Positions 1 through 9,571 of a stretch of DNA of 64,000 nucleotides are shown here, piece by piece; within the stretch, counting starts at the first letter, position 1; the number at the start of each line of letters is the position of its first letter. Position numbers and translations under genes: made by a program. The notes beneath the pieces were generated by a model. The model made no database searches and was not told where the DNA came from. It was given only the letters and a program-made list of their open reading frames with translations. Source of the DNA: Rahnella ecdela (GTDB taxonomy: Bacteria > Pseudomonadota > Gammaproteobacteria > Enterobacterales > Enterobacteriaceae); contig NZ_JAFMOY010000132.1 in assembly GCF_019049625.1 (NCBI RefSeq), positions 62,001 to 126,000 of the forward strand. Direction: 5' to 3'.

Positions 1-46
1 GGTTGTTAAGGGGACTTGCTTTAACAGATTAAAAGGAAGGCCTAAG

Positions 47-238
47 ATGAAACAATTAACAGAACATGATATTGAAATGGTTAATGGTGCGGGTTGGTCG
101 GAAGATGTGAATAAAGTTGCCGATCGCCTATCAAACTTTGGTCAGGACGCGGTAAGTGACACCGGTAATGCGGTGAACAAGGCGTATTCACAAATTTCCG
201 ATGGTCTTGCTAAAGCACAGAACTATCTGACAACCTAG
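47..238 (+). CDS. Small peptide with double-glycine-type (microcin/bacteriocin-like) leader
   Basis: A 63-residue peptide that I cannot name. The N-terminus (MKQLTEHDIEMVNGAG) has the layout of double-glycine leaders that are cut during export by peptidase-containing ABC transporters: a charged start, an amphipathic stretch, then a hydrophobic-x-Asn-Gly-Ala/Gly end. Cleavage after Gly-Ala or Ala-Gly near residue 15-16 would leave about 47 residues, hydrophilic, Cys-free and rich in Asn, Asp and Ala. A strong ribosome site (AAGGAAGG) sits seven bases before the ATG and a clear terminator follows, so this is a real single-gene transcript. No exporter or immunity gene lies in the window. It could be a microcin precursor or a secreted signal peptide; the class is inferred from the leader only. 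Confidence 0.6.
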   Translation: MKQLTEHDIEMVNGAGWSEDVNKVADRLSNFGQDAVSDTGNAVNKAYSQISDGLAKAQNYLTT

Positions 239-272
239 TTTTCAGTCTTTAAAGGTTAATCAGAGTACTACA

Positions 273-299
273 AGCCCCCATTTATTTGGGGGCTTTTTT
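273..299 (+). terminator. Rho-independent terminator of the small peptide gene
   Basis: A seven-base-pair stem (AGCCCCC pairing with GGGGGCT) with an AT-rich loop is followed by a run of six T. It lies 35 bases after the stop of the peptide gene and before the convergent ycjF gene. There is no A-run on the left side, so it should act mainly on the plus strand. Confidence 0.85.
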
Positions 300-325
300 A
301 TTGGCGATTTTAAACAGGTGAAATA

Positions 326-1393
326 TCAGACGCCTGATTTAGTTTTATCGCTTTTCACCATGCTGTTTTTCAGCTTGCCGATAAGCTCACGGCGAAAATC
401 GCCAAGTTTTGGTTTATCACCCTCCAGCCACGGCAGCGGACGGCAAAGTTCCATGGTTTTAATGCCTAGACGCGCGGTCAGCAGACCAGCACCAATCCCT
501 TGTGCCGCACGGGCAGAAAGGCGCGCTGCCAGATCCTGCGACATCCAGTCCATTCCCACTTCACGCACCAGTTCAGACGCACCGGCAAACGCCATATTCA
601 GCAGCACCAGACGGAACAGGCGGATACGGCTGTAATAGCCGAGTTCGATGCCATACAACACGGCGATGCGGTTGACCAGACGCAGGTTGCGCCAGGCGAT
701 AAAGGCCATATCCACCAGCGCCAGCGGGCTGACGGCAATCATCAGCGCAGATTCCGCCGCCGAATGGCTGATCTCACGGCGCGCCTGTGCGTCTAAAACC
801 GGCTGAACCAATCGCGCGTAAAGCTCCACCACTTCGCGGTCATTTTGCGTTTCATGCAGTGATGCCTGCCAGCGTTGTAACGCCGGATGGCTGTTATCCA
901 GTCCGGCCTGCGCGGCCAGTTTTTCGCAAAACGCGCGTCCCTGCCCTAAACCGTGACTGTGCATTAATTCACGCGCTTCATCACGCTCATCAGCGCGCTG
1001 ACGCAGCCGGTACAGGCGTCGCCATTCGGTGGCTATTGAGCCGACACCGGCAAGAATAATCAGTCCGCCCGCCGTGCAGGCGCCGAGCGCCACCCAGTCC
1101 TGCTGGATCCAGGCCTCGTGAACCCATTGCACGCCCTGCGCCACCACGCTGATGCCCAGCACCGCGACGCCCAACCGCACAATTTTGCCCCACAAACTGC
1201 GGCGGGGCTTCAGCGCACGGTTAAGCACCGCTTCGGCTTCGCCCTCTTCCTGCTGTTCATCAGTTTCAGCGGTGACCGGAATAAAACGTTCTGAAATCTG
1301 TTCGTCAAAGGCCAGCGCCGGTTTAATCACCGGTTCAGCCGGTGCTTTTAATTCCGTTTCAAAATCGATACGCGGTTTAATGGGTTCGCTCAT
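326..1393 (-). CDS. ycjF: YcjF, DUF697 / TIGR01620 inner-membrane protein
   Basis: A 355-residue membrane protein matching YcjF, the partner of the YcjX GTPase and part of the extended phage-shock regulon. The N-terminal 65 residues are polar and acidic or Pro-rich. Two hydrophobic segments follow at about residues 67-95 and 100-124, and the rest is the conserved DUF697-type domain with Ala- and Leu-rich helices. Its ATG overlaps the ycjX stop by four bases (ATGA), so the two are translationally coupled. Its molecular role is not known; co-occurrence with ycjX and psp suggests a job in membrane stress. Identity rests on clear similarity to the E. coli protein and the conserved gene pair. Confidence 0.92.
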   Translation of the reverse strand: MSEPIKPRIDFETELKAPAEPVIKPALAFDEQISERFIPVTAETDEQQEEGEAEAVLNRALKPRRSLWGKIVRLGVAVLGISVVAQGVQWVHEAWIQQDWVALGACTAGGLIILAGVGSIATEWRRLYRLRQRADERDEARELMHSHGLGQGRAFCEKLAAQAGLDNSHPALQRWQASLHETQNDREVVELYARLVQPVLDAQARREISHSAAESALMIAVSPLALVDMAFIAWRNLRLVNRIAVLYGIELGYYSRIRLFRLVLLNMAFAGASELVREVGMDWMSQDLAARLSARAAQGIGAGLLTARLGIKTMELCRPLPWLEGDKPKLGDFRRELIGKLKNSMVKSDKTKSGV

Positions 1394-2787
1394 CGCATTT
1401 TATCTCCCAGTAAAAACTCCATCACCGCGTCCAGACGGATGTGCGGCAACGGCGTGTCCACGCTCATTTCGCGTGGATGAAACTCGTCAAAATGGAAACC
1501 CTGTTTTTGCCAGAACGCATGTCCCGGCAGACGTGCCGGCACTTCGCCGGGGAACACCGTCAGCGGCGCGCCATCTTGTAAACGGTGGCCTTTCAGCGCA
1601 GGCAAACTTTGCCCCTGATATTCCACCATGCCGGTTTCTGTTGCCTGAACTGAAGCCAGTCCAGCGCAATCCATGCTGATACCTTCGAAAGCGGCATTCT
1701 GCCAGGCTTCCTGCACCAGTTGCTGGAGCAGCGACACCAGATTAGCGTGCTGATCGCCGGTAATATGGTCGGCTTTGGTGGCGGCGAACATTAATTTGTC
1801 GATGCACGGATTAAACAGGCGGCGGAACAATGTGCGTTTGCCGTAATGGAAACTTTGCATCAGTTGCGTCAGCGCGAGCCGCATATCGTTAAACGCCTGC
1901 GGCCCGCTGTTCAGCGGTTGCAGGCAATCGACCAGTACAATCTGGCGGTCAAATTTCACGAAGTGGTCTTTATAAAAACCTTTAACGATGTACTGGCAGT
2001 AATACTCGAAACGCGCGCGAAGCATGCCGAGATTGCTGTTTTTATCCGCCTGCGCCAGCTGCGCATCGGAATACCGGTTCAGCTCGGGCCACGGGAAAAA
2101 TTGCAGCGCAGGCGCACCGGCCATATCGCCCGGCAGAACAAAACGTCCCGGCTGGATAAAATGCAAACCTTCGGTTTTGCAGCGCACCAGATAATCGGTG
2201 TACGCCTGTGAAATCTTGCCCAGCAGATTTTCATCCACCGGTGCCAGCGGGTCGCACTGTTCGCACAGCGTCAACCACGGTTTCGCCCATTCTGCGCGAT
2301 CCCCCTGCAACAGCCCCGCCATCTGGCGTGACCAGTCGAGATAATTTTGCTCCAGCATTGGCAAATCCAGCAGCCATTCGCCGGGATAATCGACGATCTC
2401 CAGATACAACGTGGAAGTGTCTTTGAAGTGACGCAGCAGGGAATCGTTGGAACGGTAGCGGATTGCCAGGCGGATTTCGCTGACGCCACGGGTCGGCGTA
2501 GGCCACGCAGGCGGTGTGCCGTAAAGTGCGGCCAGCCCTTCATCATAGGCAAACCGCGACACGCCCAGATCACGCTGGGGGACGCGTTTCACCCCCAGCA
2601 ACCGCTCTTCGCGGGCAGCCGAAAACAGCGGCAAACGTGCGCCGCTGTGCATGTGTAAAAGCTGGTTAACGAAGGCGGTAATGAAAGCGGTTTTGCCGCT
2701 GCGGCTTAGACCTGTGACGGCCAGCCGCAGATGCCTGTCCATGCCGCGATTGATCAGTGAATTAAACTCGTTTTGTAGTCTTTTCAT
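1390..2787 (-). CDS. ycjX: YcjX, P-loop GTPase-like stress protein
   Basis: A 465-residue protein of the YcjX family (DUF463), a P-loop NTPase. The Walker A motif GLSRSGKT is at residues 26-33, close to the N-terminus. I chose the ATG at 2787 (MKRLQNEF) because GGGAGAG lies just upstream and it matches the family start; an in-frame start eight codons earlier has no ribosome site. The gene begins inside the end of pspD (26-base overlap) and overlaps ycjF by four bases, so pspABCD-ycjX-ycjF reads as one operon. In E. coli the pair is under PspF and sigma-54 through the pspA promoter. Confidence 0.93.
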   Translation of the reverse strand: MKRLQNEFNSLINRGMDRHLRLAVTGLSRSGKTAFITAFVNQLLHMHSGARLPLFSAAREERLLGVKRVPQRDLGVSRFAYDEGLAALYGTPPAWPTPTRGVSEIRLAIRYRSNDSLLRHFKDTSTLYLEIVDYPGEWLLDLPMLEQNYLDWSRQMAGLLQGDRAEWAKPWLTLCEQCDPLAPVDENLLGKISQAYTDYLVRCKTEGLHFIQPGRFVLPGDMAGAPALQFFPWPELNRYSDAQLAQADKNSNLGMLRARFEYYCQYIVKGFYKDHFVKFDRQIVLVDCLQPLNSGPQAFNDMRLALTQLMQSFHYGKRTLFRRLFNPCIDKLMFAATKADHITGDQHANLVSLLQQLVQEAWQNAAFEGISMDCAGLASVQATETGMVEYQGQSLPALKGHRLQDGAPLTVFPGEVPARLPGHAFWQKQGFHFDEFHPREMSVDTPLPHIRLDAVMEFLLGDKMR

Positions 2788-3013
2788 TGCTCTCCCTGGC
2801 GTAGCGCCCAAACAGCGCGGTAAGAATACGTTTGAATAACGGTTCTAATAATAGTGCTAAAACATACCGCAGTGGCCCTTTTCCCACCACACCCAACACG
2901 CGAGCTGCCAGCCCGGCAGGGCCGAAAGTGAGCGCCAGTGTAAAAGCGATGCTCAGGATTTTCGAAAACAGGCTGCGCTTACCCGGCAGCGAGGAATTCA
3001 GGTAACGGGTCAT
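2762..3013 (-). CDS. pspD: PspD, phage shock protein D
   Basis: An 83-residue protein in the position of PspD, the least conserved Psp component. It has a basic N-terminus, a hydrophobic stretch at about residues 20-38 (IAFTLALTFGPAGLAARVLG) and a second hydrophobic patch around residues 47-60, then a basic tail. The E. coli protein is about 73 residues, so this one is slightly longer at the C-terminus, and that extension overlaps the start of ycjX. The ribosome site AAGGAA is well placed. PspD is a peripheral inner-membrane protein of unknown mechanism. Confidence 0.85.
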   Translation of the reverse strand: MTRYLNSSLPGKRSLFSKILSIAFTLALTFGPAGLAARVLGVVGKGPLRYVLALLLEPLFKRILTALFGRYARESNEKTTKRV

Positions 3014-3097
3014 AAAGATTCCTTAAGCGGGAGGTGAGAAGGAAAATAGCAGCCGGAGCAACGTCCGGCAGCCAGAGGCAAAGCGGTTAAGTAAGAA

Positions 3098-3457
3098 TTA
3101 AAGCTGACGGAACCGGCTGCGTACGCCAAAGGTTTCGGAAGTGACGTAACGCTCGACCTGACGTAAACGCTGCTCACTGGCTTTCAGTTCACGGTCGGCT
3201 TCTTCCAGCAAATTACGCGGCGACGGGGCATTTTCATCTTCGTATTCGCTGGCCGGTACCGGATCCAGCACGTAGCTGAGAATGATGTACGCCACCAATG
3301 TGAACATGAACAAGCCGAAGAAAATCGACAGCACCGCCATAATACGCAGCAGCTTTACCGGCACGCCCAGATAGTGCGACAGCCCGGCCAGCACGCCTTT
3401 CACCACGCCCTCTTCCGGCACGCGGTAGAGTTTTTTCTCAGACAGACGGGTCGCCAT
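3098..3457 (-). CDS. pspC: PspC, inner-membrane phage-shock transducer
   Basis: A 119-residue PspC-domain protein. The N-terminal basic segment is followed by the family motif GVLAGLSHYLGVP and a transmembrane helix at about residues 40-65 (IMAVLSIFFGLFMFTLVAYI). The C-terminal half is an acidic then basic soluble region. PspB and PspC together sense envelope or secretin stress and draw PspA away from PspF. Its ATG overlaps the pspB stop by one base, indicating tight coupling. Confidence 0.95.
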   Translation of the reverse strand: MATRLSEKKLYRVPEEGVVKGVLAGLSHYLGVPVKLLRIMAVLSIFFGLFMFTLVAYIILSYVLDPVPASEYEDENAPSPRNLLEEADRELKASEQRLRQVERYVTSETFGVRSRFRQL

Positions 3458-3684
3458 TATGATTGCCTCCAGCCCGGATGTTCGGCATCAAGAATTTCTT
3501 CCAGCGCCTGAATACGTTCGCGCATACGCTGCGCTTCATGGGTCAGACTGGTGAGATTTTGCATCTCATGCTGACTGAGCTGACTGCCATTTTGCTGGCG
3601 ATTGCTGTAGTGAAGCCACAACCAGACGGGCGCCACGAATAAAACGAAAATGGTCAGCGGAATAGCTAAAAACAGGAAGCTCAT
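3457..3684 (-). CDS. pspB: PspB, inner-membrane phage-shock transducer
   Basis: A 75-residue PspB homologue of usual length. It has an N-terminal transmembrane helix at about residues 2-26 and then a basic and amphipathic helix with a Leu/Met heptad pattern (about residues 43-66), as expected for the cytoplasmic coiled coil that interacts with PspC. The ribosome site AAGGAG lies five bases before the ATG. It is the second gene of the psp operon. Confidence 0.95.
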   Translation of the reverse strand: MSFLFLAIPLTIFVLFVAPVWLWLHYSNRQQNGSQLSQHEMQNLTSLTHEAQRMRERIQALEEILDAEHPGWRQS

Positions 3685-3773
3685 TGCATCTCCTTATGAG
3701 TCTTTTTTATTACCGGTTACGGCGTTTATCCTGCAACAACCTGCCTGCGGACAGGCAGGTTTGATGGCAAACA

Positions 3774-4445
3774 TTACGCGTCCTGGTTGCCGTTCATTTT
3801 AGCTTTCAGGGCAGCGATTTGTGCGCTGATTTCATCGTCGGCTTTCAGCTCAGCAAATTGCTGATCCAGCGATTTCTTTTTGCCGATGCTGACACTTTCT
3901 GCTTCCGCTTCCATGTGATCGATGCGACGTTCGAACTGTTCAAAACGCGCCATCGCTTCATCAATTTTACCGCTGTCGAGCTGACGGCGAACGTCACGCG
4001 AAGACGCCGCAGCCTGATGACGTAAAGTCAGCGCCTGCTGACGGGCGCGGGTTTCGGTCAGTTTGCTTTCCAGTTCGCCAATTTCTGACTTCATGCGGTC
4101 CAGCGTTTCTTCTACCACGGTCACTTCATTTTTCAGCGTGGTGACCAGCTCGGACAGTTTTTGCTTTTCGATCAGCGCCGCACGGGCCAGATCGTCTTTA
4201 TCTTTACGCAGCGCCAGTTCGGCTTTGTCCTGCCATTCAGCCTGCTGGGATTCACCCTGATCGATACGGCGGATCAGCTGTTTCTTTTCTGCCAGCGCAC
4301 GGGCGGAGGTCGAACGCAGCTCCACCAGCGTGTCTTCCATTTCCTGAATCATCAGACGAACCAGTTTTTGCGGATCTTCAGCTTTATCCAGCAAGGTGTT
4401 GATGTTGGCGTTAATGATGTCAGCGAAGCGAGAAAAAATACCCAT
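3774..4445 (-). CDS. pspA: PspA, ESCRT-III-like membrane-stress effector and PspF inhibitor
   Basis: A 223-residue PspA/IM30 protein, almost entirely helical. The N-terminal amphipathic helix ([24 protein letters not shown]) binds membranes, and long charged coiled coils fill residues 25-185. PspA holds PspF inactive and, when released by PspB and PspC, oligomerises on damaged inner membrane to limit proton leakage. It is the first gene of the operon, with AGAGGAA before its ATG and a sigma-54 promoter about 95 bases upstream. The divergent pspF lies 233 bases away. Confidence 0.97.
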   Translation of the reverse strand: MGIFSRFADIINANINTLLDKAEDPQKLVRLMIQEMEDTLVELRSTSARALAEKKQLIRRIDQGESQQAEWQDKAELALRKDKDDLARAALIEKQKLSELVTTLKNEVTVVEETLDRMKSEIGELESKLTETRARQQALTLRHQAAASSRDVRRQLDSGKIDEAMARFEQFERRIDHMEAEAESVSIGKKKSLDQQFAELKADDEISAQIAALKAKMNGNQDA

Positions 4446-4538
4446 AATCGAAATTCCTCTTTGTTTCTGTTTGGTTTCCGGCCAAATGATTACCGGTTAA
4501 ATCCACAGGAAAATTTTCAACTGCGGCGATAAACCTAT

Positions 4539-4554
4539 ATCAGGATCCGTGCCA
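4539..4554 (-). promoter_or_regulatory. Sigma-54 promoter of pspA
   Basis: On the minus strand TGGCACGGATCCTGAT matches the -24 element (TGGCAC) perfectly, with the -12 dinucleotide at the correct distance. The -12 element is CTGAT rather than TTGCA or TTGCT, so it is weak. The expected start is near 4528, giving a leader of about 83 bases. PspF and IHF sites should lie between here and pspF, but I cannot place them by eye. Confidence 0.7.
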
Positions 4555-4678
4555 ACTTTTTAATCACATTATCTTCATGAATAAATTGAATTTTTTATTT
4601 TCTCCTCTGCTATGCTTATTTTTCGAGATGATTATTTTCACTAATAGTTAGTGTGTTTCACCACACAAGGAAAGCCAA

Positions 4679-5686
4679 ATGACGGATAACACAGACAATT
4701 TGCTCGGCGAAGCCAACGCCTTTATAGAAGTGCTGGAACAGGTTTCGCAGCTGGCGAAACTGAACAAGCCGGTTCTGGTCACTGGCGAGCGCGGAAGCGG
4801 TAAAGAACTGATCGCGCATCGTCTGCATTATCTGTCACCCCGCTGGCAAGGTCCGTTCATTTCGCTCAACTGCGCAGCACTTAACGAGAACCTGCTGGAT
4901 TCCGAATTGTTCGGCCACGAAGCGGGCGCGTTTACCGGGGCGCAGAAACGCCATCTCGGGCGCTTTGAACGCGCTGACGGCGGCACCTTATTTCTCGATG
5001 AACTGGCGACCGCGCCGATGCTGGTGCAGGAAAAATTGCTGCGCGTGATTGAATACGGGCATCTCGAGCGCGTCGGGGGCAGCCAGCCGTTACAGGTTGA
5101 TGTGCGACTGGTGTGTGCGACTAACGATGATTTACCGCAGCTGGCGGCAGAAGGAAAATTTCGTGCCGACCTGCTGGATCGCCTGGCGTTTGATGTAGTG
5201 CAGTTGCCGCCGCTGCGTGAGCGACAGCAAGACATCATGTTACTGGCCGAGCATTTCGCCATCCAGATGTGCCGCGAGCTTTCGCTGCCTTTATTTCCCG
5301 GATTTACGGAATACGCCCGCGAAACCCTGCTGGCCTACCGCTGGCCGGGCAATATCCGCGAACTGAAAAACGTCGTGGAACGTTCGATGTATCGCCACGG
5401 CACCAGCGATTTTCCGCTTGATAACATTATTCTAAACCCGTTTGCGCCGCGCACTTCTGCCGTAGAACCGGCTGACATCAGCACGCACGAAAATCTGCCA
5501 GCACTGCCGTTAGATCTCAAACAATGGGTGACGGAACAGGAAAAAAATCTGATAGAACAGGCTTTACGGCAGGCGCGCTTTAATCAGCGCAAGGCAGCTG
5601 AACTGCTGAACGTGACTTATCATCAGTTGCGCGGGATGTTGAAAAAACACGCAATTCTGGTGAACTCGCAGGAACCCGCTGAATAA
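4679..5686 (+). CDS. pspF: PspF, sigma-54 enhancer-binding activator of psp
   Basis: A 335-residue AAA+ activator with no receiver domain, as is typical for PspF. Walker A (GERGSGKE) is at about residues 37-44, the sigma-54-contacting GAFTGA loop at about residue 82, Walker B (GGTLFLDE) near residue 101 and an arginine-rich sensor region after it. The C-terminal Fis-type helix-turn-helix occupies about residues 285-325 (ALRQARFNQRKAAELLNVT). AAGGAA precedes the ATG. It is divergent from pspA, so it can bind enhancers in the shared intergenic region. Its stop lies only six bases from the ryhB terminator T-run. Confidence 0.97.
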   Translation: MTDNTDNLLGEANAFIEVLEQVSQLAKLNKPVLVTGERGSGKELIAHRLHYLSPRWQGPFISLNCAALNENLLDSELFGHEAGAFTGAQKRHLGRFERADGGTLFLDELATAPMLVQEKLLRVIEYGHLERVGGSQPLQVDVRLVCATNDDLPQLAAEGKFRADLLDRLAFDVVQLPPLRERQQDIMLLAEHFAIQMCRELSLPLFPGFTEYARETLLAYRWPGNIRELKNVVERSMYRHGTSDFPLDNIILNPFAPRTSAVEPADISTHENLPALPLDLKQWVTEQEKNLIEQALRQARFNQRKAAELLNVTYHQLRGMLKKHAILVNSQEPAE

Positions 5687-5691
5687 CAGGC

Positions 5692-5794
5692 AAAAAAAAA
5701 GCCAGCACCCGAGCTGGCTAAGTAATACTGGAAGCAATGTGAGCAATGTCGTACCTCGCGATTAGCGCCCTGGCGGGCCACCTCTCGTCCGGTG
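5692..5794 (-). ncRNA. ryhB: RyhB, Fur-repressed iron-sparing small RNA
   Basis: On the minus strand the sequence contains the RyhB core GACATTGCTCACATTGCTTC (plus 5733-5752), then CCAGTATTACTTAGCCAGC and the terminator hairpin AGCCAGC-TCGGGT-GCTGGCT with a nine-base T-run at 5692-5700. This is essentially the 3' two thirds of E. coli RyhB. The 5' third is different in sequence. RyhB pairs through the core with mRNAs of non-essential iron proteins, using Hfq, and promotes their decay. The 5' end near 5794 is estimated from the promoter. The gene sits next to pspF rather than at the E. coli yhhX-yhhY locus. Confidence 0.93.
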
Positions 5795-5800
5795 AAAAGA

Positions 5801-5830
5801 ATGATAATGGTTCTCAGTATCGTCTGTAAA
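5801..5830 (-). promoter_or_regulatory. ryhB promoter overlapped by a Fur box
   Basis: On the minus strand a -35 TTTACA (5830-5825) and a -10 TATCAT (5806-5801) are 18 bases apart. The plus-strand sequence TGATAATGGTTCTCA (5802-5816) matches 12 of 14 informative positions of the 7-1-7 Fur box TGATAAT-n-ATTATCA and covers the -10. Fur-Fe(II) would therefore block transcription when iron is sufficient. Confidence 0.8.
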
Positions 5831-5989
5831 GCACTTTGTTGAGAATATTTCTCATTACCACAACGACATCATGGCTACTTATTGAACACCCCGGGGTTCT
5901 GATGGGCTCCGCTTTATTTCGCTTTAAGTCTTGTCCGGATGATTTTTGCGCGAAGTGCCGCAGGATCGTCGGCTGATTTGTGCAATGGA

Positions 5990-6018
5990 TTGGGGTACCT
6001 CGCAGAGTACGGTACACT
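5990..6018 (+). promoter_or_regulatory. Candidate sigma-70 promoter of the sap operon
   Basis: TTGGGG (5990-5995) and TACACT (6013-6018) are 17 bases apart and end 31 bases before the sapA ATG. This is the best sigma-70-like pair in the leader; it is read by eye only. Confidence 0.4.
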
Positions 6019-6049
6019 TAAGCTATTGCACCTTAACTTTGAAGCCTTT

Positions 6050-7732
6050 ATGCGTCGTCTAACTTTGTGGATGCTTTTACTGAGCGGCTTGTCCACAGCA
6101 GTTTTTGCTGAGACAGCCCCAACACACGCCAGCACGACGGCGGTTACTGCACCGGTGAAAGATATTCGCCAGAGCGGCTTTGTCTATTGCGTTAACGGCA
6201 TGGTCAATACGTTTAACCCGCAAAAAGCCAGCAGCGGGCTGATTATCGATACCCTTGCCGCGCAGTTATACGACCGGTTGCTGGACGTTGACCCGTACAC
6301 CTATCGCCTGATCCCTGAACTGGCGCAAAGCTGGGAAGTGCTGGATGACGGCGCGACCTACCGTTTCCACCTGCGCAAAGATGTCCCTTTCCAGAAATCC
6401 AGCTGGTTTTCGCCTTCGCGCAAAATGAACGCTGACGACGTGGTGTTTAGTTTCCAGCGCATCGTGGATCCGAATAATCATTTTCACGCAGTGAACGGCG
6501 AGGAATATCCGTATTTCGACAGCCTGCAGTTTGCCCGTGCTGTAAAAAGCATCAAAAAACTCGATGATTATACCGTCGAGTTTCGTCTCAATAATCCTGA
6601 CGCTTCTTTCCTCTGGCATCTCGCCACGCACTATGCACCGGTACTTTCCGCTGAATATGCGGCGAATCTGACCAAATCTGGAAATGAAGAAGAAATTGAC
6701 CGCCAGCCAGTGGGAACAGGCCCTTTCCAGCTTGGGGAATATCGCACCGGACAATATGTTCGCCTGGCGCGTAACGGACAATACTGGAAAGGCACCCCGC
6801 GCATGGCGCAGGTGGTAATAGATATGGGCGTCGGCGGAACCGGACGTCTGTCCAAATTGCTGACCGGCGAGTGTGACGTACTGGCTTATCCGGCGGCCAG
6901 TCAGTTGTCGATTTTGCGTGAAGATCCGCGTTTGCGCCTGTCGCTGCGTCCGGGCATGAACGTCGCCTATCTGGCTTTCAATACCAATAAAGCGCCGCTC
7001 AACGATCCGCGCATTCGTCAGGCCGTTGCGCTGTCGATTAATAACCAGCGTCTGATGCAGTCGATTTATTACGGCACAGCTGAAACCGCTGCGTCTATTT
7101 TACCGCGCGCGTCGTGGGCATATGACAGCAATGCGCAGGTCACGGAATATAATCCTGAAAAAGCCAAAAAGATTTTAAAGGATCTGGGACAGGAAAAACT
7201 CAATCTTCATTTATGGGTGCCGACTGCATCCCAGTCGTTTAATCCAAGCCCGCTGAAAACTGCTGAACTGATCCAGGCCGATTTAGCGCAGGTCGGCATT
7301 AAAGTGACCATTGTTCCGGTCGAAGGGCGTTTTCAGGAAGCGAAGCTGATGGAAATGAATCACGACCTGACGCTCACAGGCTGGTCAACGGACAGTAATG
7401 ACCCGGACAGTTTCTTCCGTCCGATGCTCAGTTGTGCAGCACTTCAGTCCCAGACCAACTATGCTCACTGGTGTGATCCGGCATTTGACGAATTACTTCG
7501 TCAGGGGCTTTTATCGCAACAACTTTCACAGCGCATTGAGTTTTATCAGCAGGCACAGAAAATCCTTGAGCAGGAACTGCCGGTGTTGCCGCTGGCCTCT
7601 TCCCTGCGGCTTCAGGCCTACCGTTACGACATCAAAGGTCTGGTACTGAGCCCGTTTGGCAATTCGTCGTTTGCTGGTGTCTTCCGTGAAGATGAAAAAA
7701 GTCGTGATGATGAAGGAAGGAAAGCCCCATGA
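6050..7732 (+). CDS. sapA: SapA, periplasmic peptide-binding protein of the Sap ABC transporter
   Basis: A 560-residue SBP_bac_5 (family 5 extracellular solute-binding) protein. I chose the ATG at 6050 because it opens a standard signal peptide ([19 protein letters not shown], cleavage after Ala near residue 20); the longer frame from 5939 would bury it. The domain runs through [20 protein letters not shown] and [19 protein letters not shown], which are close to E. coli SapA. It captures peptides in the periplasm for SapBCDF. In Salmonella and Haemophilus it is linked to resistance to antimicrobial peptides, and in E. coli SapBCDF exports putrescine. Its stop overlaps sapB by four bases. Confidence 0.95.
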   Translation: MRRLTLWMLLLSGLSTAVFAETAPTHASTTAVTAPVKDIRQSGFVYCVNGMVNTFNPQKASSGLIIDTLAAQLYDRLLDVDPYTYRLIPELAQSWEVLDDGATYRFHLRKDVPFQKSSWFSPSRKMNADDVVFSFQRIVDPNNHFHAVNGEEYPYFDSLQFARAVKSIKKLDDYTVEFRLNNPDASFLWHLATHYAPVLSAEYAANLTKSGNEEEIDRQPVGTGPFQLGEYRTGQYVRLARNGQYWKGTPRMAQVVIDMGVGGTGRLSKLLTGECDVLAYPAASQLSILREDPRLRLSLRPGMNVAYLAFNTNKAPLNDPRIRQAVALSINNQRLMQSIYYGTAETAASILPRASWAYDSNAQVTEYNPEKAKKILKDLGQEKLNLHLWVPTASQSFNPSPLKTAELIQADLAQVGIKVTIVPVEGRFQEAKLMEMNHDLTLTGWSTDSNDPDSFFRPMLSCAALQSQTNYAHWCDPAFDELLRQGLLSQQLSQRIEFYQQAQKILEQELPVLPLASSLRLQAYRYDIKGLVLSPFGNSSFAGVFREDEKSRDDEGRKAP

Positions 7733-8694
7733 TTATCTTCACGTTACGTCGCATATTGTTGCTGATTGCCACGCTGTTTTTCCTCAGTCTGGTGGCGTTC
7801 AGCCTGAGCTATTTTACGCCCAACGCGCCACTGCGCGGGGCGTCACTATGGGATGCGTACCGTTTCTATTTTTTAGGCATCTGCCAGTTTGATTTTGGCG
7901 TGTCGAGTATTAACGGCGAAAGCATTACCTATCAGCTCAAAGCTGTATTCCCGGCGACGATGGAACTGTGTGTTCTGGCTTTTGCGCTGGCGTTAGTCGT
8001 AGGTATTCCGCTGGGGATCCTGGCGGGTGTCATGCGCGGAAAATGGCCGGATGTCGCGATCAGCAGTCTCGCCCTGCTCGGTTTTTCCATTCCGGTATTC
8101 TGGCTGGCCGTGTTGCTGATGCTGTTTTTCTCAATGCAGCTTGGCTGGCTTCCGGTATCCGGTCGCCTTGATTTGCTCTATCAGCTGAAAACCGTCACCG
8201 GCCTGACGCTGGTTGACGCGTGGCTTTCCGATTCGCCTTATCGACATGAAATGATCATCAGCGCCATTCGCCATATGATTTTGCCGATTGCCGCGCTGGC
8301 TGTCGCACCGACGACGGAAGTTATCCGTCTTATGCGAATTTCCACCGACGATGTGCTGGCGAAAAACTACGTCAAGGCTGCCGCCACGCGCGGGTTGTCG
8401 CGGTTTACAATTATCCGCCGCCATGTGTTGCATAACGCGCTGCCGCCAATTATTCCTAAGCTCGGGCTGCAATTTTCGACCATGCTGACACTGGCGATGA
8501 TTACCGAAGTGGTCTTTAACTGGCCGGGAATTGGCCGCTGGCTGATTAACGCTATTCGCCAGCAGGATTACGCCGCGATCTCAGCCGGTGTCATGGTGGT
8601 CGGATCGCTGGTGATTGTGGTGAACGTGCTTTCAGACATTCTCGGTGCATTAATGAATCCATTGAAACATAAGGAATGGTATGCCCTTCGATAA
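7729..8694 (+). CDS. sapB: SapB, ABC transporter permease
   Basis: A 321-residue permease of the DppB/OppB type with about six transmembrane helices. The N-terminal helix is [19 protein letters not shown], and the cytoplasmic EAA-type loop lies around residues 220-245 ([20 protein letters not shown]). It pairs with SapC to form the membrane channel. ATGA overlap with sapA and a 14-base overlap with sapC show translational coupling. Confidence 0.95.
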   Translation: MIIFTLRRILLLIATLFFLSLVAFSLSYFTPNAPLRGASLWDAYRFYFLGICQFDFGVSSINGESITYQLKAVFPATMELCVLAFALALVVGIPLGILAGVMRGKWPDVAISSLALLGFSIPVFWLAVLLMLFFSMQLGWLPVSGRLDLLYQLKTVTGLTLVDAWLSDSPYRHEMIISAIRHMILPIAALAVAPTTEVIRLMRISTDDVLAKNYVKAAATRGLSRFTIIRRHVLHNALPPIIPKLGLQFSTMLTLAMITEVVFNWPGIGRWLINAIRQQDYAAISAGVMVVGSLVIVVNVLSDILGALMNPLKHKEWYALR

Positions 8695-9571
8695 TGTATA
8701 CCGCGAAAAACAAGTACCCAGTCCGCTGCGCCACACGTGGGGGATTTTCTATCGCGACACGCTGTCGATGATCGGCTTCTACGGCGTTCTCGGGCTGCTG
8801 TTTTTGTGTATTTTTGGTCATCTTCTGGCGCCGTACGCCCTCGACCAGCAATTCCTTGGCTATCAGCTGTTGCCGCCTTCATGGTCACGCTACGGTAACG
8901 TTTCATTCTTCCTCGGCACCGACGATCTGGGGCGGGACTTACTCAGCCGGATGTTAACCGGTGCAGCGCCGACCATCGGTGGTGCGCTGGTGATAACTCT
9001 CGCGGCCTCGTTGTGTGGCGTGATTATCGGCGTACTGGCGGGGATCACCCGCGGACTGAAATCAGCCATTCTCAACCATATTCTGGATACGTTGCTGTCG
9101 ATCCCTTCCCTGTTGCTGGCGATTGTGGTGGTGGCCTTTATCGGCCCGAAACTCGAACACGCGATGCTGGCCGTCTGGCTGGCATTATTGCCACGAATTT
9201 CGCGCACCATTTACAGCGCGGTGCATGACGAGCTGGAAAAAGAATATGTGGTCGCAGTGCGCCTCGACGGCGCATCGACGTGGCAGATTCTGCGTTATGC
9301 CGTATTGCCCAATATTGTGGCGGTACTGGCGACAGAATTTACCCGTGCCCTGTCGATGGCGATCCTGGACATTGCCGCGTTAGGTTTTCTGGATTTAGGT
9401 GCACAATTACCTTCACCGGAATGGGGAGCAATGCTCGGGGATTCGCTGGAGCTGGTGTATGTCGCGCCGTGGACCGTGATGCTGCCGGGTGCTGCCATTC
9501 TCATCAGCGTACTGCTGATTAACCTGCTGGGTGACGGTGTGCGTCGGGCGATTAATGCGGGAGTGGAATAA
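8681..9571 (+). CDS. sapC: SapC, ABC transporter permease
   Basis: A 296-residue permease of the DppC/OppC type. A short polar N-terminus precedes the first helix (about residues 25-48), a periplasmic segment with [16 protein letters not shown] follows, and five more helices carry the EAA loop ([20 protein letters not shown], about residues 185-205). It is the second channel subunit. It overlaps sapB by 14 bases and touches sapD by one base. Confidence 0.95.
   Translation: MPFDNVYREKQVPSPLRHTWGIFYRDTLSMIGFYGVLGLLFLCIFGHLLAPYALDQQFLGYQLLPPSWSRYGNVSFFLGTDDLGRDLLSRMLTGAAPTIGGALVITLAASLCGVIIGVLAGITRGLKSAILNHILDTLLSIPSLLLAIVVVAFIGPKLEHAMLAVWLALLPRISRTIYSAVHDELEKEYVVAVRLDGASTWQILRYAVLPNIVAVLATEFTRALSMAILDIAALGFLDLGAQLPSPEWGAMLGDSLELVYVAPWTVMLPGAAILISVLLINLLGDGVRRAINAGVE

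Noticed and set aside
4828..5262. A 144-codon open frame antisense to pspF
   Set aside because: Shadow frame of a conserved gene, Ser- and Arg-rich, without ribosome site.
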